Shown piece after piece: positions 24,993-35,218 of a stretch of 64,000 nucleotides of DNA (position 1 is its first letter; every line of letters starts with the position of its first letter). The stretch is from Gammaproteobacteria bacterium (GTDB lineage Bacteria > Pseudomonadota > Gammaproteobacteria > DSM-16500), in contig JARLJN010000052.1 of the NCBI GenBank assembly GCA_031291255.1, forward strand, positions 1-64,000, in the 5' to 3' direction. The notes beneath the pieces are model-generated. The model was given only the letters and a program-made list of their open reading frames with translations. It did no database searches and had not been told where the DNA came from. Made by a program: the position numbers and the translations under genes.

Positions 24993-25271
24993 TTAATTAT
25001 TCGTTGTGTCAGGTGTTTTATCAGTTGCTTTTTCTTTACCTGTTGATGGCTCTTTCGTCTGATCTGCACCGGCCTCTGTTGTTTTTTCTTTAGTAGCATC
25101 GACTGGCTTTATCCCTGTTTTTTCATCTGCTTTTTCATCCGCCTTTACCACAGGCTTATTTTTTTCTGCAGCAGCATTCGCCATATCATCCTCGACGCCA
25201 GCTTTCCATGCGCATCCATTGAGCATCAATCCAGCCATGATCACACAAATTAAAGTTAGAAATTTATTCAT
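24993..25271 (-). CDS. Low-complexity lipoprotein
   Basis: The 92-residue precursor has a signal peptide with lipobox LNGC. After lipidation the mature chain is made almost entirely of Lys, Glu, Asp, Thr, Ala and Pro (for example KADEKADEKTGIKPVDATKE), and is surely disordered. This composition is typical of extended periplasmic spacers or surface-exposed tails; no enzymatic function is expected. AAGGATAAC-like sequence precedes the ATG. Transcription is convergent with dapB. Confidence 0.8.
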   Translation of the reverse strand: MNKFLTLICVIMAGLMLNGCAWKAGVEDDMANAAAEKNKPVVKADEKADEKTGIKPVDATKEKTTEAGADQTKEPSTGKEKATDKTPDTTNN

Positions 25272-25419
25272 TGTTATCCTTACTATTTTCGACTATTGAT
25301 AGTTTAAAATTCTACCCCAAATTCTTTGATATAAATAGAACAGTAAAAGGATTCAGTTGACTCTCTCAATAAACATCCCGGAATCAATCTTGAGCAATAA
25401 CTGTCGTGATACTCATTAC

Positions 25420-25448
25420 TTGCTTATAATTTATACTTTTAGTACAAT
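25420..25448 (+). promoter_or_regulatory. Sigma-70 promoter of the 25491 gene
   Basis: TTGCTT (25420-25425) and TACAAT (25443-25448) are exactly 17 bases apart. Transcription would start near 25455, leaving about 36 bases of leader with AAGGA 7 bases before the ATG. Confidence 0.6.
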
Positions 25449-25490
25449 GATAGCACACCAAAAGTCATTGATAGCAGTAAGGAAAGTTAA

Positions 25491-26681
25491 ATGTGTAAGC
25501 ATATAGCAGTAAATCAAAATAGTAATTTTTTGTCAGTTAGCATAGATGGACAATATCTTCAGCAACTTAATGATCAAACGATGCTTGAGGCAGGCGCTGA
25601 AATTAGTCAAATTTCGATTAATGCTCAGACTATCATTATCTTAAAGAACATGACATCACCAAGCAGAACGCGTTACATAGTACAGTCATTACTGGGAAAT
25701 GCTGTGCTCTATGCGAATACGAGTGCAGTCATTTTAGAGAATGTGAATGATAATACTATTGAAACCTGCTTATTCTTCGTTAACTCACTTAAGTCAACTG
25801 CTTACAGGCCGGATGTCTCTCTCATTATAAGAGGAAAACAGACTCCGTTAGCTTCAGCAGAAATAATTACAGAAGCCCTCATAAAAAATAATCATATAAC
25901 ATCGTTAAGTTTAATGTACATGAATCATGAGCCCGCTATTTCTATCATTAATAGCTTACCGATTAGCCAATTAAGGGTCTTGAATTTAATAGGTCTAGAC
26001 ATTGAAACAAATGCTGCTATCACAAATAGGCTACAGGGTCTTTTATCTAGCTATCTTAATCAGCTTACTGTCACTCTCAATAATGTTAAATTAAACATTA
26101 AATCTATATTCCAAAGCCAGCACCAGTCTTCAGCCTCTGCTCCCGCAGTAAACAGTTCGTACTTAACAATGCGCTCACCATTAATGATGCCATTGCAGAG
26201 ATCTAACCTAGCTCCACGTCACAATTCTTTTGATGCAGGTGCAGCAAACAGTTCATCCGCTGGATTATTTTCACAATTCAGTACCCCTGCAGCTGCAAGC
26301 AGCTCATCTATAAACACTGAACAACAAAAGCAAATCTTAGCGGCTCAAATCCAAGCGTTAGAAGCACAAGCTCTGGCTGAATTAACCAGACAAGCCAGTT
26401 TAAAAGCAAGAAAGACGGTTGAATTACCCAAATTAGATATTTCAAATATAGACAGCTCAGAAAATTTTCTTCCTAATCTTCCAAGCACATTCACTTTTTT
26501 TGACAGACAGCCAACTTCCTCAGCAAAATTCATTCCATTGTGGGAAGCTGAAGCGACTCACACTCCGCTCCCATTCTCAGGACTAGAAGCAACTACTCAA
26601 GTATATCCAAGTTGGAATTCGCCTAAACCAACCAATGCTGAGGAGAAAACAGAACGCACACACAATCCAACATCACCCTAA
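25491..26681 (+). CDS. Candidate effector with weak leucine-rich-repeat region
   Basis: The 396-residue protein has no signal peptide. Residues about 100-185 show a spaced Leu/Ile pattern like RI-type leucine-rich repeats (EIITEALIKNNHITSLSLMY, then PISQLRVLNLIGLDIETNAA). Residues 210-280 are Ser/Ala-rich and probably disordered, then comes a coiled-coil-like Gln/Ala/Leu helix (EQQKQILAAQIQALEAQALA) and a polar tail ending in a Glu/Thr-rich stretch. This modular, eukaryotic-like layout is common in Legionellales effectors. It is single, with its own promoter. The LRR assignment is weak, and function unknown. Confidence 0.68.
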   Translation: MCKHIAVNQNSNFLSVSIDGQYLQQLNDQTMLEAGAEISQISINAQTIIILKNMTSPSRTRYIVQSLLGNAVLYANTSAVILENVNDNTIETCLFFVNSLKSTAYRPDVSLIIRGKQTPLASAEIITEALIKNNHITSLSLMYMNHEPAISIINSLPISQLRVLNLIGLDIETNAAITNRLQGLLSSYLNQLTVTLNNVKLNIKSIFQSQHQSSASAPAVNSSYLTMRSPLMMPLQRSNLAPRHNSFDAGAANSSSAGLFSQFSTPAAASSSSINTEQQKQILAAQIQALEAQALAELTRQASLKARKTVELPKLDISNIDSSENFLPNLPSTFTFFDRQPTSSAKFIPLWEAEATHTPLPFSGLEATTQVYPSWNSPKPTNAEEKTERTHNPTSP

Positions 26682-26697
26682 TTCATGAAAAAGCTAA

Positions 26698-28146
26698 CTA
26701 TGCTTTCTTAAAAACTAAATCTAACTCTCTTGCCGCTTTTACTTCATCCAATCTACGCACAGATAAAGTATGCGGAGCTGTATGCAAAAGATCGGGGTTT
26801 GTTTTAGCTTCTTCTAAAATCTTTATCATGGTGTCTGCGAATGCATCTAATACTTGCTTGCTTTCTGTTTCAGTTGGCTCTATCAATAAGCATTCTGGAA
26901 CTAATAAAGGAAAATACATAGTCGGTGCATGAAAATTATAGTCTAGTAATCGCTTCGCTACATCCAACGCGCCTATATGTAATTCTTTCGCTTCATCTTT
27001 AAGAGTAATAATGAATTCATGACTTGCACGACGCGTAGGATAAGCCGCTGTAAATCCTGCAGCACGTAATCTTGCTAATAAATAATTTGCATTGAGTGTC
27101 GCAAACTCAGCAACACGTAACAAACCTTCTTTTCCTAGCAAGCGTGCATACATGTATGCACGAAGAATAATGCCAGCGTTCCCCATAAAAGCAGATAAAC
27201 GGCCTATGGTTTGTGGGCATTCTTTTTCTGTCAGCCATGCATAAGTGTCATTTGTTTTTGTGACTATAGGCATAGGTAAAAAGGGTAATAGTCGTTCGTT
27301 TACAGCAACAGGACCACCGCCAGGACCACCGCCGCCATGCGGTGTTGCAAATGTTTTATGTAAGTTGATGTGCATCACATCAAAGCCCATAGCGCCAGGT
27401 TGCACTTTTCCTAAAATCGCATTTAAATTTGCACCATCATAATATAACAAGCCACCTGCTTTATGCATGATGGCAGCAATCTCTTGTATCTTTTGTTCGA
27501 ACACACCTAATGTTGATGGGTTAGTTAACATGATACCCGCAGTATGCGGACCCACTGCTGCTTGTAATGCTGCAACATCCACATTGCCATCAGGGCCTGT
27601 AGGAATTTCTTTAACTTTATAACCACACTGTACTGCAGAAGCAGGATTCGTTCCGTGTGCTGCATCAGGCACTAGAAATTCGTTGCGCGCTGTATCACCA
27701 CGAGACTCATGATAAGCACGTATCATTGCAACACCCGCAAATTCACCTTGCGCGCCCGCCATAGGTGTTAGCGAAACACCTTTCATACCCGTCACTGTTT
27801 TTAATATTTCTTGTAATTCATAAGCGCAAGCCATGTAGCCCTGGCTATTGATGTCTAGAGACAAAGGATGACGCTGTAAAAATCCTTCAAGAAATGCAAG
27901 CCTGTGCACACCTCTGGGATTATATTTCATAGTGCATGAACCCAAAGGATAAAATTGCGTATCAATAGAATAATTTTTTCGTGATAAACGCGTGTAATGC
28001 CTCACAACTTGTAATTCAGAAACCTCTGGTAACAAAGGCTTATCTGTTCGTAAAAATTTTTCCGGAATTTCTATCTTAGTATGAGCAAGACGTACATGCT
28101 GGGATGTTGCATTGCGACCGGATTCTGACTTTTCAAAAATCAACAT
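26698..28146 (-). CDS. gcvPB: Glycine dehydrogenase (decarboxylating) subunit 2
   Basis: This is one half of the split P-protein of the glycine cleavage system. It binds pyridoxal phosphate on the lysine of [17 protein letters not shown] and decarboxylates glycine, passing the aminomethyl group to the lipoyl arm of GcvH. It has 482 residues, normal for the split form. Other family blocks are [13 protein letters not shown] and [12 protein letters not shown]. Its ATG directly abuts the gcvPA stop, so the two subunits are made together. It is the last gene of gcvT-gcvH-gcvPA-gcvPB. Confidence 0.97.
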   Translation of the reverse strand: MLIFEKSESGRNATSQHVRLAHTKIEIPEKFLRTDKPLLPEVSELQVVRHYTRLSRKNYSIDTQFYPLGSCTMKYNPRGVHRLAFLEGFLQRHPLSLDINSQGYMACAYELQEILKTVTGMKGVSLTPMAGAQGEFAGVAMIRAYHESRGDTARNEFLVPDAAHGTNPASAVQCGYKVKEIPTGPDGNVDVAALQAAVGPHTAGIMLTNPSTLGVFEQKIQEIAAIMHKAGGLLYYDGANLNAILGKVQPGAMGFDVMHINLHKTFATPHGGGGPGGGPVAVNERLLPFLPMPIVTKTNDTYAWLTEKECPQTIGRLSAFMGNAGIILRAYMYARLLGKEGLLRVAEFATLNANYLLARLRAAGFTAAYPTRRASHEFIITLKDEAKELHIGALDVAKRLLDYNFHAPTMYFPLLVPECLLIEPTETESKQVLDAFADTMIKILEEAKTNPDLLHTAPHTLSVRRLDEVKAARELDLVFKKA

Positions 28147-29553
28147 TTAGTTCCCCTCTTCACAATTCAACGCAGCCTTTTTCTCTGTACTGTTTAAATG
28201 ACGCAAAACAATTTGTAATTTAGCCACATACTCATCCATATCAAATTCTGTTTTTGTTTCTGTGACACAAACTAATAAACAATTTTCAAGCTCAGAATAA
28301 AATTGGCTGATCGCATAACCGCCTTGAATATTAAACTTAGCTAATTCTTCTAACACGTTATCTACGGGTTGAGAAAATTGTAAAACGATTTCATGAAAGA
28401 ACGCACCGCTAAAAATCTTTTTTACACCCTCCACTTTTTTCAGTTTTTCTCGGAATAAACACGTGTTTTGATGACATGCGATAGCAGATAGTCTTAAACC
28501 TTCAGGCCCTAATAAACTCATATAAATCGTGCTTGCTGTCACTAACAAACCTTGATTGGTGCAAATGTTTGATGTCGCTTTTGCTCTACGTATATGTTGC
28601 TCGCGCGCTTGCAAAGTTAAAACAAATCCTTCTTTACCTTCTTGATCCACCGTACGCCCAACAATTCTACCTGGAAGCTGGCGCACTATATCTTGCTTGC
28701 AACACAAAAATCCGTAATAAGGTCCACCTGATGCAAGCGGCACACCTAAAGGTTGGCCTTCACCACAAGCAATATCTGCCCCATTACTTCCCCAATGTCC
28801 TGGCGCTTTTAACAACGACATAGCTAATGGATTCACAACGGCGATGACTAATGCTTTTTGTGCGTGAGCCCAATCTGTTAATGCATCTACATCCTCTAAT
28901 ACACCAAAAAAATTAGGCTGTGGAATAATAAGAGCCGTGATATCACCCGATATTTTTTTCAATGCTTCCATAGAAGTGCAGCCCGATGCTAAATCAAAAG
29001 GCACTTCTATCAGTTCAATATTCTGCTGGCCTACTATAGTCGCAACCACTTCGCGATAAAAAGGATGCACAGTACGCGGCATTAAGACACGTTGAGATTT
29101 AGAAAATTTATTTGCACGTACTGCCATGAGCACTGCTTCTGCCAATGCACTCGCACCATCATACAAAGATGCATTTGAAACATCTAAACCCATGAGGCTG
29201 GCCATCATAGTTTGATATTCATAAAGCAATTGTAATGTGCCTTGACTGGCTTCTGCTTGATAAGGCGTATAAGCCGTCAAAAATTCCCCGCGGCTTGCAA
29301 TTTCCCACACTGCAGCAGGAATGTGATGCTCATAAGCACCTGCACCTATAAAACACGTCATGCCGCCATCACGTTTCGCGCGTTCTTTCATGAGCCGCGT
29401 TAATTCCATTTCAGTAATGCCTGAAGGAATAGCCTCTATGTTTGCATGCCGCAATGTATCAGGAATTTCATCAAATAAATTTTCGATATTAGCAACACCT
29501 ATAGTGCTTAACATCTCTTCCGTGTCTTGCTGAGTGTGAGGAATAAAAGGCAT
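28147..29553 (-). CDS. gcvPA: Glycine dehydrogenase (decarboxylating) subunit 1
   Basis: This is the N-terminal half of the P-protein as a separate 468-residue subunit, forming a heterotetramer with GcvPB. Family blocks include [40 protein letters not shown], and [11 protein letters not shown]. The cofactor lysine is on the other subunit. It follows gcvH by 11 bases and touches gcvPB. The split arrangement is shared with Legionella and Coxiella, while E. coli has a fused gcvP. Confidence 0.96.
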   Translation of the reverse strand: MPFIPHTQQDTEEMLSTIGVANIENLFDEIPDTLRHANIEAIPSGITEMELTRLMKERAKRDGGMTCFIGAGAYEHHIPAAVWEIASRGEFLTAYTPYQAEASQGTLQLLYEYQTMMASLMGLDVSNASLYDGASALAEAVLMAVRANKFSKSQRVLMPRTVHPFYREVVATIVGQQNIELIEVPFDLASGCTSMEALKKISGDITALIIPQPNFFGVLEDVDALTDWAHAQKALVIAVVNPLAMSLLKAPGHWGSNGADIACGEGQPLGVPLASGGPYYGFLCCKQDIVRQLPGRIVGRTVDQEGKEGFVLTLQAREQHIRRAKATSNICTNQGLLVTASTIYMSLLGPEGLRLSAIACHQNTCLFREKLKKVEGVKKIFSGAFFHEIVLQFSQPVDNVLEELAKFNIQGGYAISQFYSELENCLLVCVTETKTEFDMDEYVAKLQIVLRHLNSTEKKAALNCEEGN

Positions 29554-29564
29554 ATGTTTTTATC

Positions 29565-29954
29565 TCAATGAGCTTCAGATGCAACAAGTTTAGAATATTG
29601 ATCTGGTGTTAATAATTCGCTGTTTTCATTTTCAAAAGCACGCATACGAAACAACCAGCCTTTACCATAAGGATCTTCATTTACTAGTTGTGGATTTTCT
29701 AATAACGCTTCATTGATTTCGATAACTTCACCCGAAACAGGACAGTAAATATCAGCTGCTGCTTTAACTGATTCTATCACTGCACATTCTTGGCCGGCTT
29801 CAATATCCAATTCTAATTCGGGTAATTCCACATACACTAAATCACCTAACATAGTTTGTGCGTGATCTGTTACACCAATAGTTAAGACGTCATCGTCTTT
29901 GCGCACCCATTCGTGTGTTTTAGAATATTTTAATTTTTTTGGTATGTTACTCAT
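29565..29954 (-). CDS. gcvH: Glycine cleavage system H protein
   Basis: GcvH is the lipoyl carrier shuttling the aminomethyl group between P and T proteins. The 129-residue protein has the lipoylation site in ECAVIESVKAAADIYCPVSG, where the lysine is modified. The start is taken at ATG 29954 (MSNIPKKLKYSKTHEW) because GGAG lies 6 bases upstream; an in-frame GTG at 29960 adds two residues. It overlaps the gcvT stop by 8 bases and is therefore translationally coupled. Confidence 0.97.
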   Translation of the reverse strand: MSNIPKKLKYSKTHEWVRKDDDVLTIGVTDHAQTMLGDLVYVELPELELDIEAGQECAVIESVKAAADIYCPVSGEVIEINEALLENPQLVNEDPYGKGWLFRMRAFENENSELLTPDQYSKLVASEAH

Positions 29955-31056
29955 TTTCACGCTCCATCATGTTGCTAAATGTTTTTTTCCCGTGACGAAT
30001 AAAAGGGGGCTTTATCACTTGAGCTGTAATCAACTTGCCGCGCATTTCGACTTGGCATAAACCTACAGTACCGACAGGCACACGCGCTAATGCAATGCCT
30101 TTTCCTAAAGAGGGAGAAAAACTACCGCTAGTAATTTCACCTTCGCCCAACCCTTCGACTATCACTTTTTGGTGGTTGCGCAATACGCCGCTGCCTTCCA
30201 ATATCAAACCGACTAATTGTTGTTTGACACCTTTTTGTTTCTGTTCTTCAAGTGCACTGCGGCCTATGAACGAACGATCCTGAGGTTCCCAACCTATAGT
30301 CCACGCTAAATTAGAGACTAACGGACTGACAGATTCATCCATGTCAGCGCCATATAAATTTAGACCGGCTTCTAATCGTAGAGTATCTCGCGCACCTAAG
30401 CCACAGGGTTTAATATCATGATCTAATAAACGTTGCCAGAATGCTGGCGCGTCAGCACCAGACAAGATAATTTCGAAACCTTCTTCACCTGTATACCCCG
30501 TTCTTGCTATAAAATAATTATCACACGTAGTCGCATAAAATACAGGAAGTGCCAAGATGGCTTTAGCTTGCTCAGCATTAAATAGCTGAGGAATTTTTTC
30601 ACGTACTTTAGGACCCTGTATGGCAAGCATCGCTAAATCAGTACGCTCAGTGAGCTCACATTTAAATGATTGCGCCTGCTTTGTCAGCCAAGCCACATCC
30701 TTATCATGCGTGCCTGAATTCACAACTAGCCTATAAAAATCATCTGATATTTTATAAACAATTAAGTCATCTATGATCCCGCCTTGCTCATCGAGCATGC
30801 AGGTATAGAGAGCTTGACCGTAAGTGAGCTTATCAATATTATTCGCCAACAGCTTACGCAGGTAAGTGGCCGTGCCACTGCCTTTGACATCAATAATAGT
30901 CATGTGAGACACATCAAATAAGCCCGCATCTTGCCTGACTTGATGATGTTCTTGGAGTTGAGACCCGTAGTGTAACGGCATATCCCAACCAGCAAAGTCA
31001 ACGATCTTTGCGTGTGATTGCAGATGGCAATCATAAAGCGGAGTTTTCTTTCCCAT
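29947..31056 (-). CDS. gcvT: Aminomethyltransferase (glycine cleavage T protein)
   Basis: GcvT releases ammonia from the aminomethyl-lipoyl arm and transfers the one-carbon unit to tetrahydrofolate. The 369-residue protein starts TPLYDCHLQSHAKIVDFAGW and has DVSHMTIIDVKG, RTGYTGEEGFEI, GLGARDTLRLEAGLNLYG and the C-terminal GEITSGSFSPSLGKGIALAR. AAGGGAA precedes the ATG. It is the first gene of the operon. I looked for a glycine riboswitch in the 150 bases upstream and see no tandem aptamer. Confidence 0.97.
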   Translation of the reverse strand: MGKKTPLYDCHLQSHAKIVDFAGWDMPLHYGSQLQEHHQVRQDAGLFDVSHMTIIDVKGSGTATYLRKLLANNIDKLTYGQALYTCMLDEQGGIIDDLIVYKISDDFYRLVVNSGTHDKDVAWLTKQAQSFKCELTERTDLAMLAIQGPKVREKIPQLFNAEQAKAILALPVFYATTCDNYFIARTGYTGEEGFEIILSGADAPAFWQRLLDHDIKPCGLGARDTLRLEAGLNLYGADMDESVSPLVSNLAWTIGWEPQDRSFIGRSALEEQKQKGVKQQLVGLILEGSGVLRNHQKVIVEGLGEGEITSGSFSPSLGKGIALARVPVGTVGLCQVEMRGKLITAQVIKPPFIRHGKKTFSNMMERENE

Positions 31057-31133
31057 ATAATTCCCTTAAGGATTGAGGTCGGGAGTATAACGTTTCTCAC
31101 GAAAAATACAAAGCGTGTCCAAGAATTTTTCCA

Positions 31134-31150
31134 TTTAATTATCCCTTAAG
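31134..31150 (+). promoter_or_regulatory. Possible PmrA-like box before the 31209 gene
   Basis: TTTAAT (31134-31139) and CTTAAG (31145-31150) start 11 bases apart, an imperfect version of the tandem CTTAAT arrangement at 6472-6488. The spacing to a -10-like TAAAAT (31161-31166) is shorter than at the 6.5 kb site. The match is weaker and could be chance in AT-rich DNA. Confidence 0.35.
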
Positions 31151-31208
31151 GTATAAGGCATAAAATAAAAGCATAAGGGAATAACATTCACTTATAGGAG
31201 ATCAGGCT

Positions 31209-33182
31209 ATGCCATTAAGCAATGCGCAAAAGGAATTTATTCAAGGCTCTCTCTGTCATTTTATTGATGACACAGAGCTCAACAGAGAGCAACTGCTCAC
31301 ACTCATAGCCAATATCAAAAATGCATTTCAACAAACTTTATTAGAATCGAATGAATTTATTTTTCTACAAAAATACATCGCTCAACCTGAAAATTATCTA
31401 CAACGACTAGAAAAACTCAGCTCATCTGAAAATAAAATCACAGTCGGTGAAGCACAAATCGAAATGTTAGATTACTTTTCTCAACAAATAAAAGTAATTG
31501 CTGACAGACTCAACATCCCATTATCCGACCTAGGGTGGGAAAAACAAAACATCATAAACTTACTGAATGCTAGTCCCAACTTTAACAAAGAATTTATCTC
31601 AGCAGCTTCACAATTCGATACTAGCGAAAGACCTTCTAATCTACATATTGATACTGAAGGGCGTATATATGATGCATTTTTAGTGATAAACCGCGAATTT
31701 CTTATTATCACTTTAAGCGTCACCCTCCATCTTGATGATAAAAAAATTATAAAAAAAGAAATTGATATGGATGATATAGAGTTTGAACTAGAAGATGACG
31801 ACATAAATCAACAGTTCGACGTCTTTTTACAATCTCTGCTTCCGACTGCACGTAAAGAAGCAGAAGACTGGGCATCAAAAACTGTATTAACACATTTAAA
31901 AGATCAAGATATTATAGATCCTTTAACCTATGCCAGCCCCTATTCCAAAATACTTTTAACACATAAATTTTATTATGATTCTATCCGACAAGGACAAATA
32001 TTTTTTGAGCAACTATTTACTCTTAGAGAAAATCAATATCATACATTGATCAATCATGCAGTCATGTCGCTGTTAAAAAAGAATATCTGTGATATACAGA
32101 CAGCAAAAGATATAGCTCCCTCTGCTTTAAGAATGCTAAATAATTCTGTTTATTATACTCAAGCATTAGAAAAGAAAATAACACTCAAAGAACTCGAAGA
32201 AATCCCTATAAAAACCACCAAATTATTAATACTACCAGCCATTTCTAATTTAGTTGGAAGAGATAAACTACAATTAAAAAAAATTAAATATATCTCACTT
32301 TTATCCGTTAATATTTTTTCTAATGTATTTTTCTATGACAAAATCTTACAAAATAAAATAGATCCTGACTTTATTATTCAGTTGCCGAATAAACAAAAAA
32401 AGAATTTACGCAAAACAGAAATGATGAAATTTATTAGTGATAATGGTTTCAATAGCACGATAATTAATTTACTTACCGTTCCATTTTATTTTAAATTATA
32501 CAAAAAAAATAAATTTCATCTTGAAGACTTCAATAATGAATCGTCAGAGAAGATAAACTTACTTTTAAACGATACTATTAAAAAATTAATCGCAAAAAGC
32601 ATACTCACCGTAAAATCTGCAATGCTGCTGACAGCCGCACAACTTACAGTGCTAGCAAACAAAAGAATAAATCCGCAAATTTTAGACAAGACTCTCGCTT
32701 TAGAACAAGCTTTATATTTTAACCCCAGCACATCACATGCCGTCAGAGAAACTATAGGAATTAATAATCGTATACATGCTTTAATTCAAGCACAACAGAA
32801 CCCTTACAATGACTCTTTAGAAAAAATAAATGACACCATTACCCGTATACTTCAGCAGTATCAAATTGAGAAAACAGAATTTCTACTGATATTAAATAAA
32901 TTATTCTTATATGAAATTAAAAATAAACTAACAGCGCAATCCCAACCCAGTGCTCTACATAGAAGTATATCTCGCCAAATTGAAGCATACGATCAAACCA
33001 GCAATTCATCCCCTGAAGAAATACTCAATACTATTGCACAGCTTGTTAAACACGATAGTTCACAGGCTTCATCTCATTTTTTCTCATCCGGAGTGAATCT
33101 AAAAAAATTAGCTATTTCAGAATATTGCGCTGCGATAAATGCCTTAAAAGACGCGCCCAGACAAGTATTAACGCATGACTAG
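31209..33182 (+). CDS. Large helical protein of unknown function, candidate effector
   Basis: The 657-residue protein has no signal peptide, membrane segment or recognised domain. The first 130 residues are helical, residues about 145-195 are beta-like with an acidic run (DMDDIEFELEDDD), and residues about 235-540 look like degenerate helical repeats of about 30 residues built on an I/L-x-A-x-x-L-x-x-L pattern (for example ICDIQTAKDIAPSALRML and ILTVKSAMLLTAAQLTVL). The C-terminal part is polar. ATAGGAG gives a good ribosome binding site. Composition is Lys/Asn/Ile-rich compared with neighbouring enzymes. It diverges from gcvT. Effector status is inferred from size, novelty and a possible PmrA-like box. 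Confidence 0.7.
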   Translation: MPLSNAQKEFIQGSLCHFIDDTELNREQLLTLIANIKNAFQQTLLESNEFIFLQKYIAQPENYLQRLEKLSSSENKITVGEAQIEMLDYFSQQIKVIADRLNIPLSDLGWEKQNIINLLNASPNFNKEFISAASQFDTSERPSNLHIDTEGRIYDAFLVINREFLIITLSVTLHLDDKKIIKKEIDMDDIEFELEDDDINQQFDVFLQSLLPTARKEAEDWASKTVLTHLKDQDIIDPLTYASPYSKILLTHKFYYDSIRQGQIFFEQLFTLRENQYHTLINHAVMSLLKKNICDIQTAKDIAPSALRMLNNSVYYTQALEKKITLKELEEIPIKTTKLLILPAISNLVGRDKLQLKKIKYISLLSVNIFSNVFFYDKILQNKIDPDFIIQLPNKQKKNLRKTEMMKFISDNGFNSTIINLLTVPFYFKLYKKNKFHLEDFNNESSEKINLLLNDTIKKLIAKSILTVKSAMLLTAAQLTVLANKRINPQILDKTLALEQALYFNPSTSHAVRETIGINNRIHALIQAQQNPYNDSLEKINDTITRILQQYQIEKTEFLLILNKLFLYEIKNKLTAQSQPSALHRSISRQIEAYDQTSNSSPEEILNTIAQLVKHDSSQASSHFFSSGVNLKKLAISEYCAAINALKDAPRQVLTHD

Positions 33183-33270
33183 CAAGACTGAGCGCTTCTT
33201 GATCATTATAATTGATTTTAGATAATACTTTATCTATAATCGCATAACACGCCTCAACCTTTCTCAACTC

Positions 33271-33296
33271 CTCCCTATCTGCTAAGATAGGGAGTT
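33271..33296 (+). terminator. Terminator-like hairpin between 31209-33182 and ygfB
   Basis: CTCCCTATCT and AGATAGGGAG form a perfect 10-bp stem with a 4-base loop (GCTA), followed by TTTAAT. It lies 90 bases past the stop of the large gene and 20 bases before the ygfB start, so it could end the first transcript or fold in the ygfB leader. The T-run is short. Confidence 0.5.
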
Positions 33297-33313
33297 TAAT
33301 AGATGATTTAATT

Positions 33314-33883
33314 ATGCAAAACAACATTCATTTACCTGCTTATGATGAGCTTGCCGAGACACTCAGCAGCGTGGAATCCCCCTTTCAGCCAGCTGACGTT
33401 CATGGCTTGATGTGCGGGATTATCTGCGCCAATCCTGATGATCCTAATTCTCGTTGGGAAAAAATTATTTTTGACAGCAAAAAAGATTTTGAGATCTTAG
33501 AGCCATTCGAGCATCTCTATAGCGCAAGCTATGAACTCATGAATCAATTTTCATTCGAGTTTAATTTATTGCTGCCCAGTGATGATGTAGACATTAACGT
33601 ACGCGCTGAAGCATTAGGATTATGGTGCCAAGGTTTTTTAACAGGTTTGCAACAAGCTGCGATCTCTTTAAAAGATCACACCAATATAGAATTAACAGAT
33701 GCAATTAAAGACATCACTGAAATAGCTCAAATCAGTTATGGCGACATACCATCAACTGATGAAGACGAAACAGCTTATTTTGAGCTTGTCGAATACATAC
33801 GCTTAATCGTTCTTATGATATTTCAAGAATGTAAAAAAAGTTTTCCGTCTAGTTTTGCGGATCAAAACAATGCGCTGCATTAA
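33314..33883 (+). CDS. ygfB: YgfB/UPF0149 family protein
   Basis: The 189-residue acidic, all-helical protein belongs to UPF0149. Conserved features are PFQPADVHGLMCGIICAN near the start and ALGLWCQGFLTGLQQA in the middle. In Pseudomonas the homologue affects expression of antibiotic-resistance and ampicillinase-pathway genes; a general biochemical role is not known. It stands at the head of ygfB-pepP-ubiH, an arrangement kept across gammaproteobacteria. No convincing ribosome binding site precedes the ATG. Confidence 0.93.
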   Translation: MQNNIHLPAYDELAETLSSVESPFQPADVHGLMCGIICANPDDPNSRWEKIIFDSKKDFEILEPFEHLYSASYELMNQFSFEFNLLLPSDDVDINVRAEALGLWCQGFLTGLQQAAISLKDHTNIELTDAIKDITEIAQISYGDIPSTDEDETAYFELVEYIRLIVLMIFQECKKSFPSSFADQNNALH

Positions 33884-33907
33884 ATAATTATAAAAAGGGA
33901 GATAAAG

Positions 33908-35215
33908 ATGATTAAAATGACTGAATATGCGGAACGTCGCAATGAACTCATGCAAATAATTGGACCTACAGGTATAGTCATTTTACCTTCATATCCTACT
34001 GCACGTCGTAATTCCGATTGTGAATATACCTATCGCCCTCACAGCGATCTTTATTACTTAAGTGGTTTTGAAGAACCTGAAACTGTTTTAATTTTAGCGC
34101 CTAACCGAGCAGAAGGTGAATTTATTTTATTTAACCGTACTCGTGATAGAGCACGCGAAATTTGGGACGGATTACGTGCGGGACAACAAGGTGCGTGCGA
34201 GCAATATGGCGCAGATGAATCATTTCCTATTTCTGATCTAGAATCAATGCTGCCTGAATTATTAGAAGGCCGCGAAGAAGTGCATTATGCATTAGGCAAT
34301 GATAAAAGTTTCGATCAAACGTTAATAAATACCTTAAACAAAATTCGCGGTAAAATTCGCAGCGGTTTAAATGCCCCTTTAGTGATCATGGACATCACGG
34401 AAACCTTACATGAAATGCGACTCGTAAAAAGTCCTGCTGAAATTGCATTAATGCGCAAAGCTGCAGAAATTTCCGCACAAGCACACATACGAGCAATGAC
34501 ATATTGCAAACCCAACATGAATGAATATCAACTTGAAGCTGAAATTATTCATGAGTTTCAGCGCAATGGTGCACGTCATTGTGCTTATTCGCCCATAGTC
34601 GGCAGCGGAGCAAACAGCTGTATCTTGCATTATGTGACTAACGACAAAATTATAAAAAATGGCGATCTTGTTCTTGTCGATGCAGGTTGTGAATATCAAT
34701 ATTACGCTGCGGATATTACTCGAACATTTCCTGCAAATGGAAAATTTTCTCCGGAACAACGCGCAATTTATGAAATTGTTTTAGCATCGCAATTAGCAGG
34801 ATTACACGCGGCGCGAATGGGTGCAGAATTCCCCGCGATGCAACATGCTATCGTAAAAATTATTACTCAAGGCTTACTGGATCTAGGCATACTGAAAGGA
34901 CACTTAGACGATTTAATTGCGGAAGAAGCTTACTTCCCTTTCTACATGCATAAATCAGGGCACTGGTTAGGATTAGATGTACATGATGTAGGCCGCTATA
35001 AAGTTGATGGAAAATGGCGTCAATTACAGCCTGGCATGGTACTCACTGTAGAGCCTGGAATTTATATTTCTGCTGATATTCCTGGTGTTAATGAAAAATG
35101 GCATAACATAGGTGTGCGCATTGAAGATGATGTTGTTATTACTGAAAAAGGTAACGATATTTTAAGTAAAGATGTACCTAAAAGCATTGCAGACATAGAA
35201 GCGTTAATGGCTTAA
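33908..35215 (+). CDS. pepP: Xaa-Pro aminopeptidase
   Basis: PepP removes N-terminal residues that precede proline. The 435-residue protein has an N-terminal creatinase-like domain and the pita-bread catalytic domain with the dinuclear manganese ligands: Asp in VDAGCEYQ, Asp in AADITRTFP, His in HKSGHWLGLDVHD, Glu in TVEPGIYI and Glu in RIEDDVVIT. GGGAG lies 7 bases before the ATG. It is followed by ubiH after 3 bases, so both are co-transcribed. Confidence 0.97.
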   Translation: MIKMTEYAERRNELMQIIGPTGIVILPSYPTARRNSDCEYTYRPHSDLYYLSGFEEPETVLILAPNRAEGEFILFNRTRDRAREIWDGLRAGQQGACEQYGADESFPISDLESMLPELLEGREEVHYALGNDKSFDQTLINTLNKIRGKIRSGLNAPLVIMDITETLHEMRLVKSPAEIALMRKAAEISAQAHIRAMTYCKPNMNEYQLEAEIIHEFQRNGARHCAYSPIVGSGANSCILHYVTNDKIIKNGDLVLVDAGCEYQYYAADITRTFPANGKFSPEQRAIYEIVLASQLAGLHAARMGAEFPAMQHAIVKIITQGLLDLGILKGHLDDLIAEEAYFPFYMHKSGHWLGLDVHDVGRYKVDGKWRQLQPGMVLTVEPGIYISADIPGVNEKWHNIGVRIEDDVVITEKGNDILSKDVPKSIADIEALMA

Positions 35216-35218
35216 GCT

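Noticed and set aside
31057..31208. Glycine riboswitch upstream of gcvT
   Set aside because: I looked for a tandem aptamer on the minus strand and saw no conserved core; only CCCTTAAGG repeats are present.
33112..33327. 71-codon minus-strand open frame near the position where zapA often lies
   Set aside because: It starts inside ygfB, ends inside the 31209 gene and runs through a hairpin. Its sequence lacks ZapA features and I could not support it as a gene.
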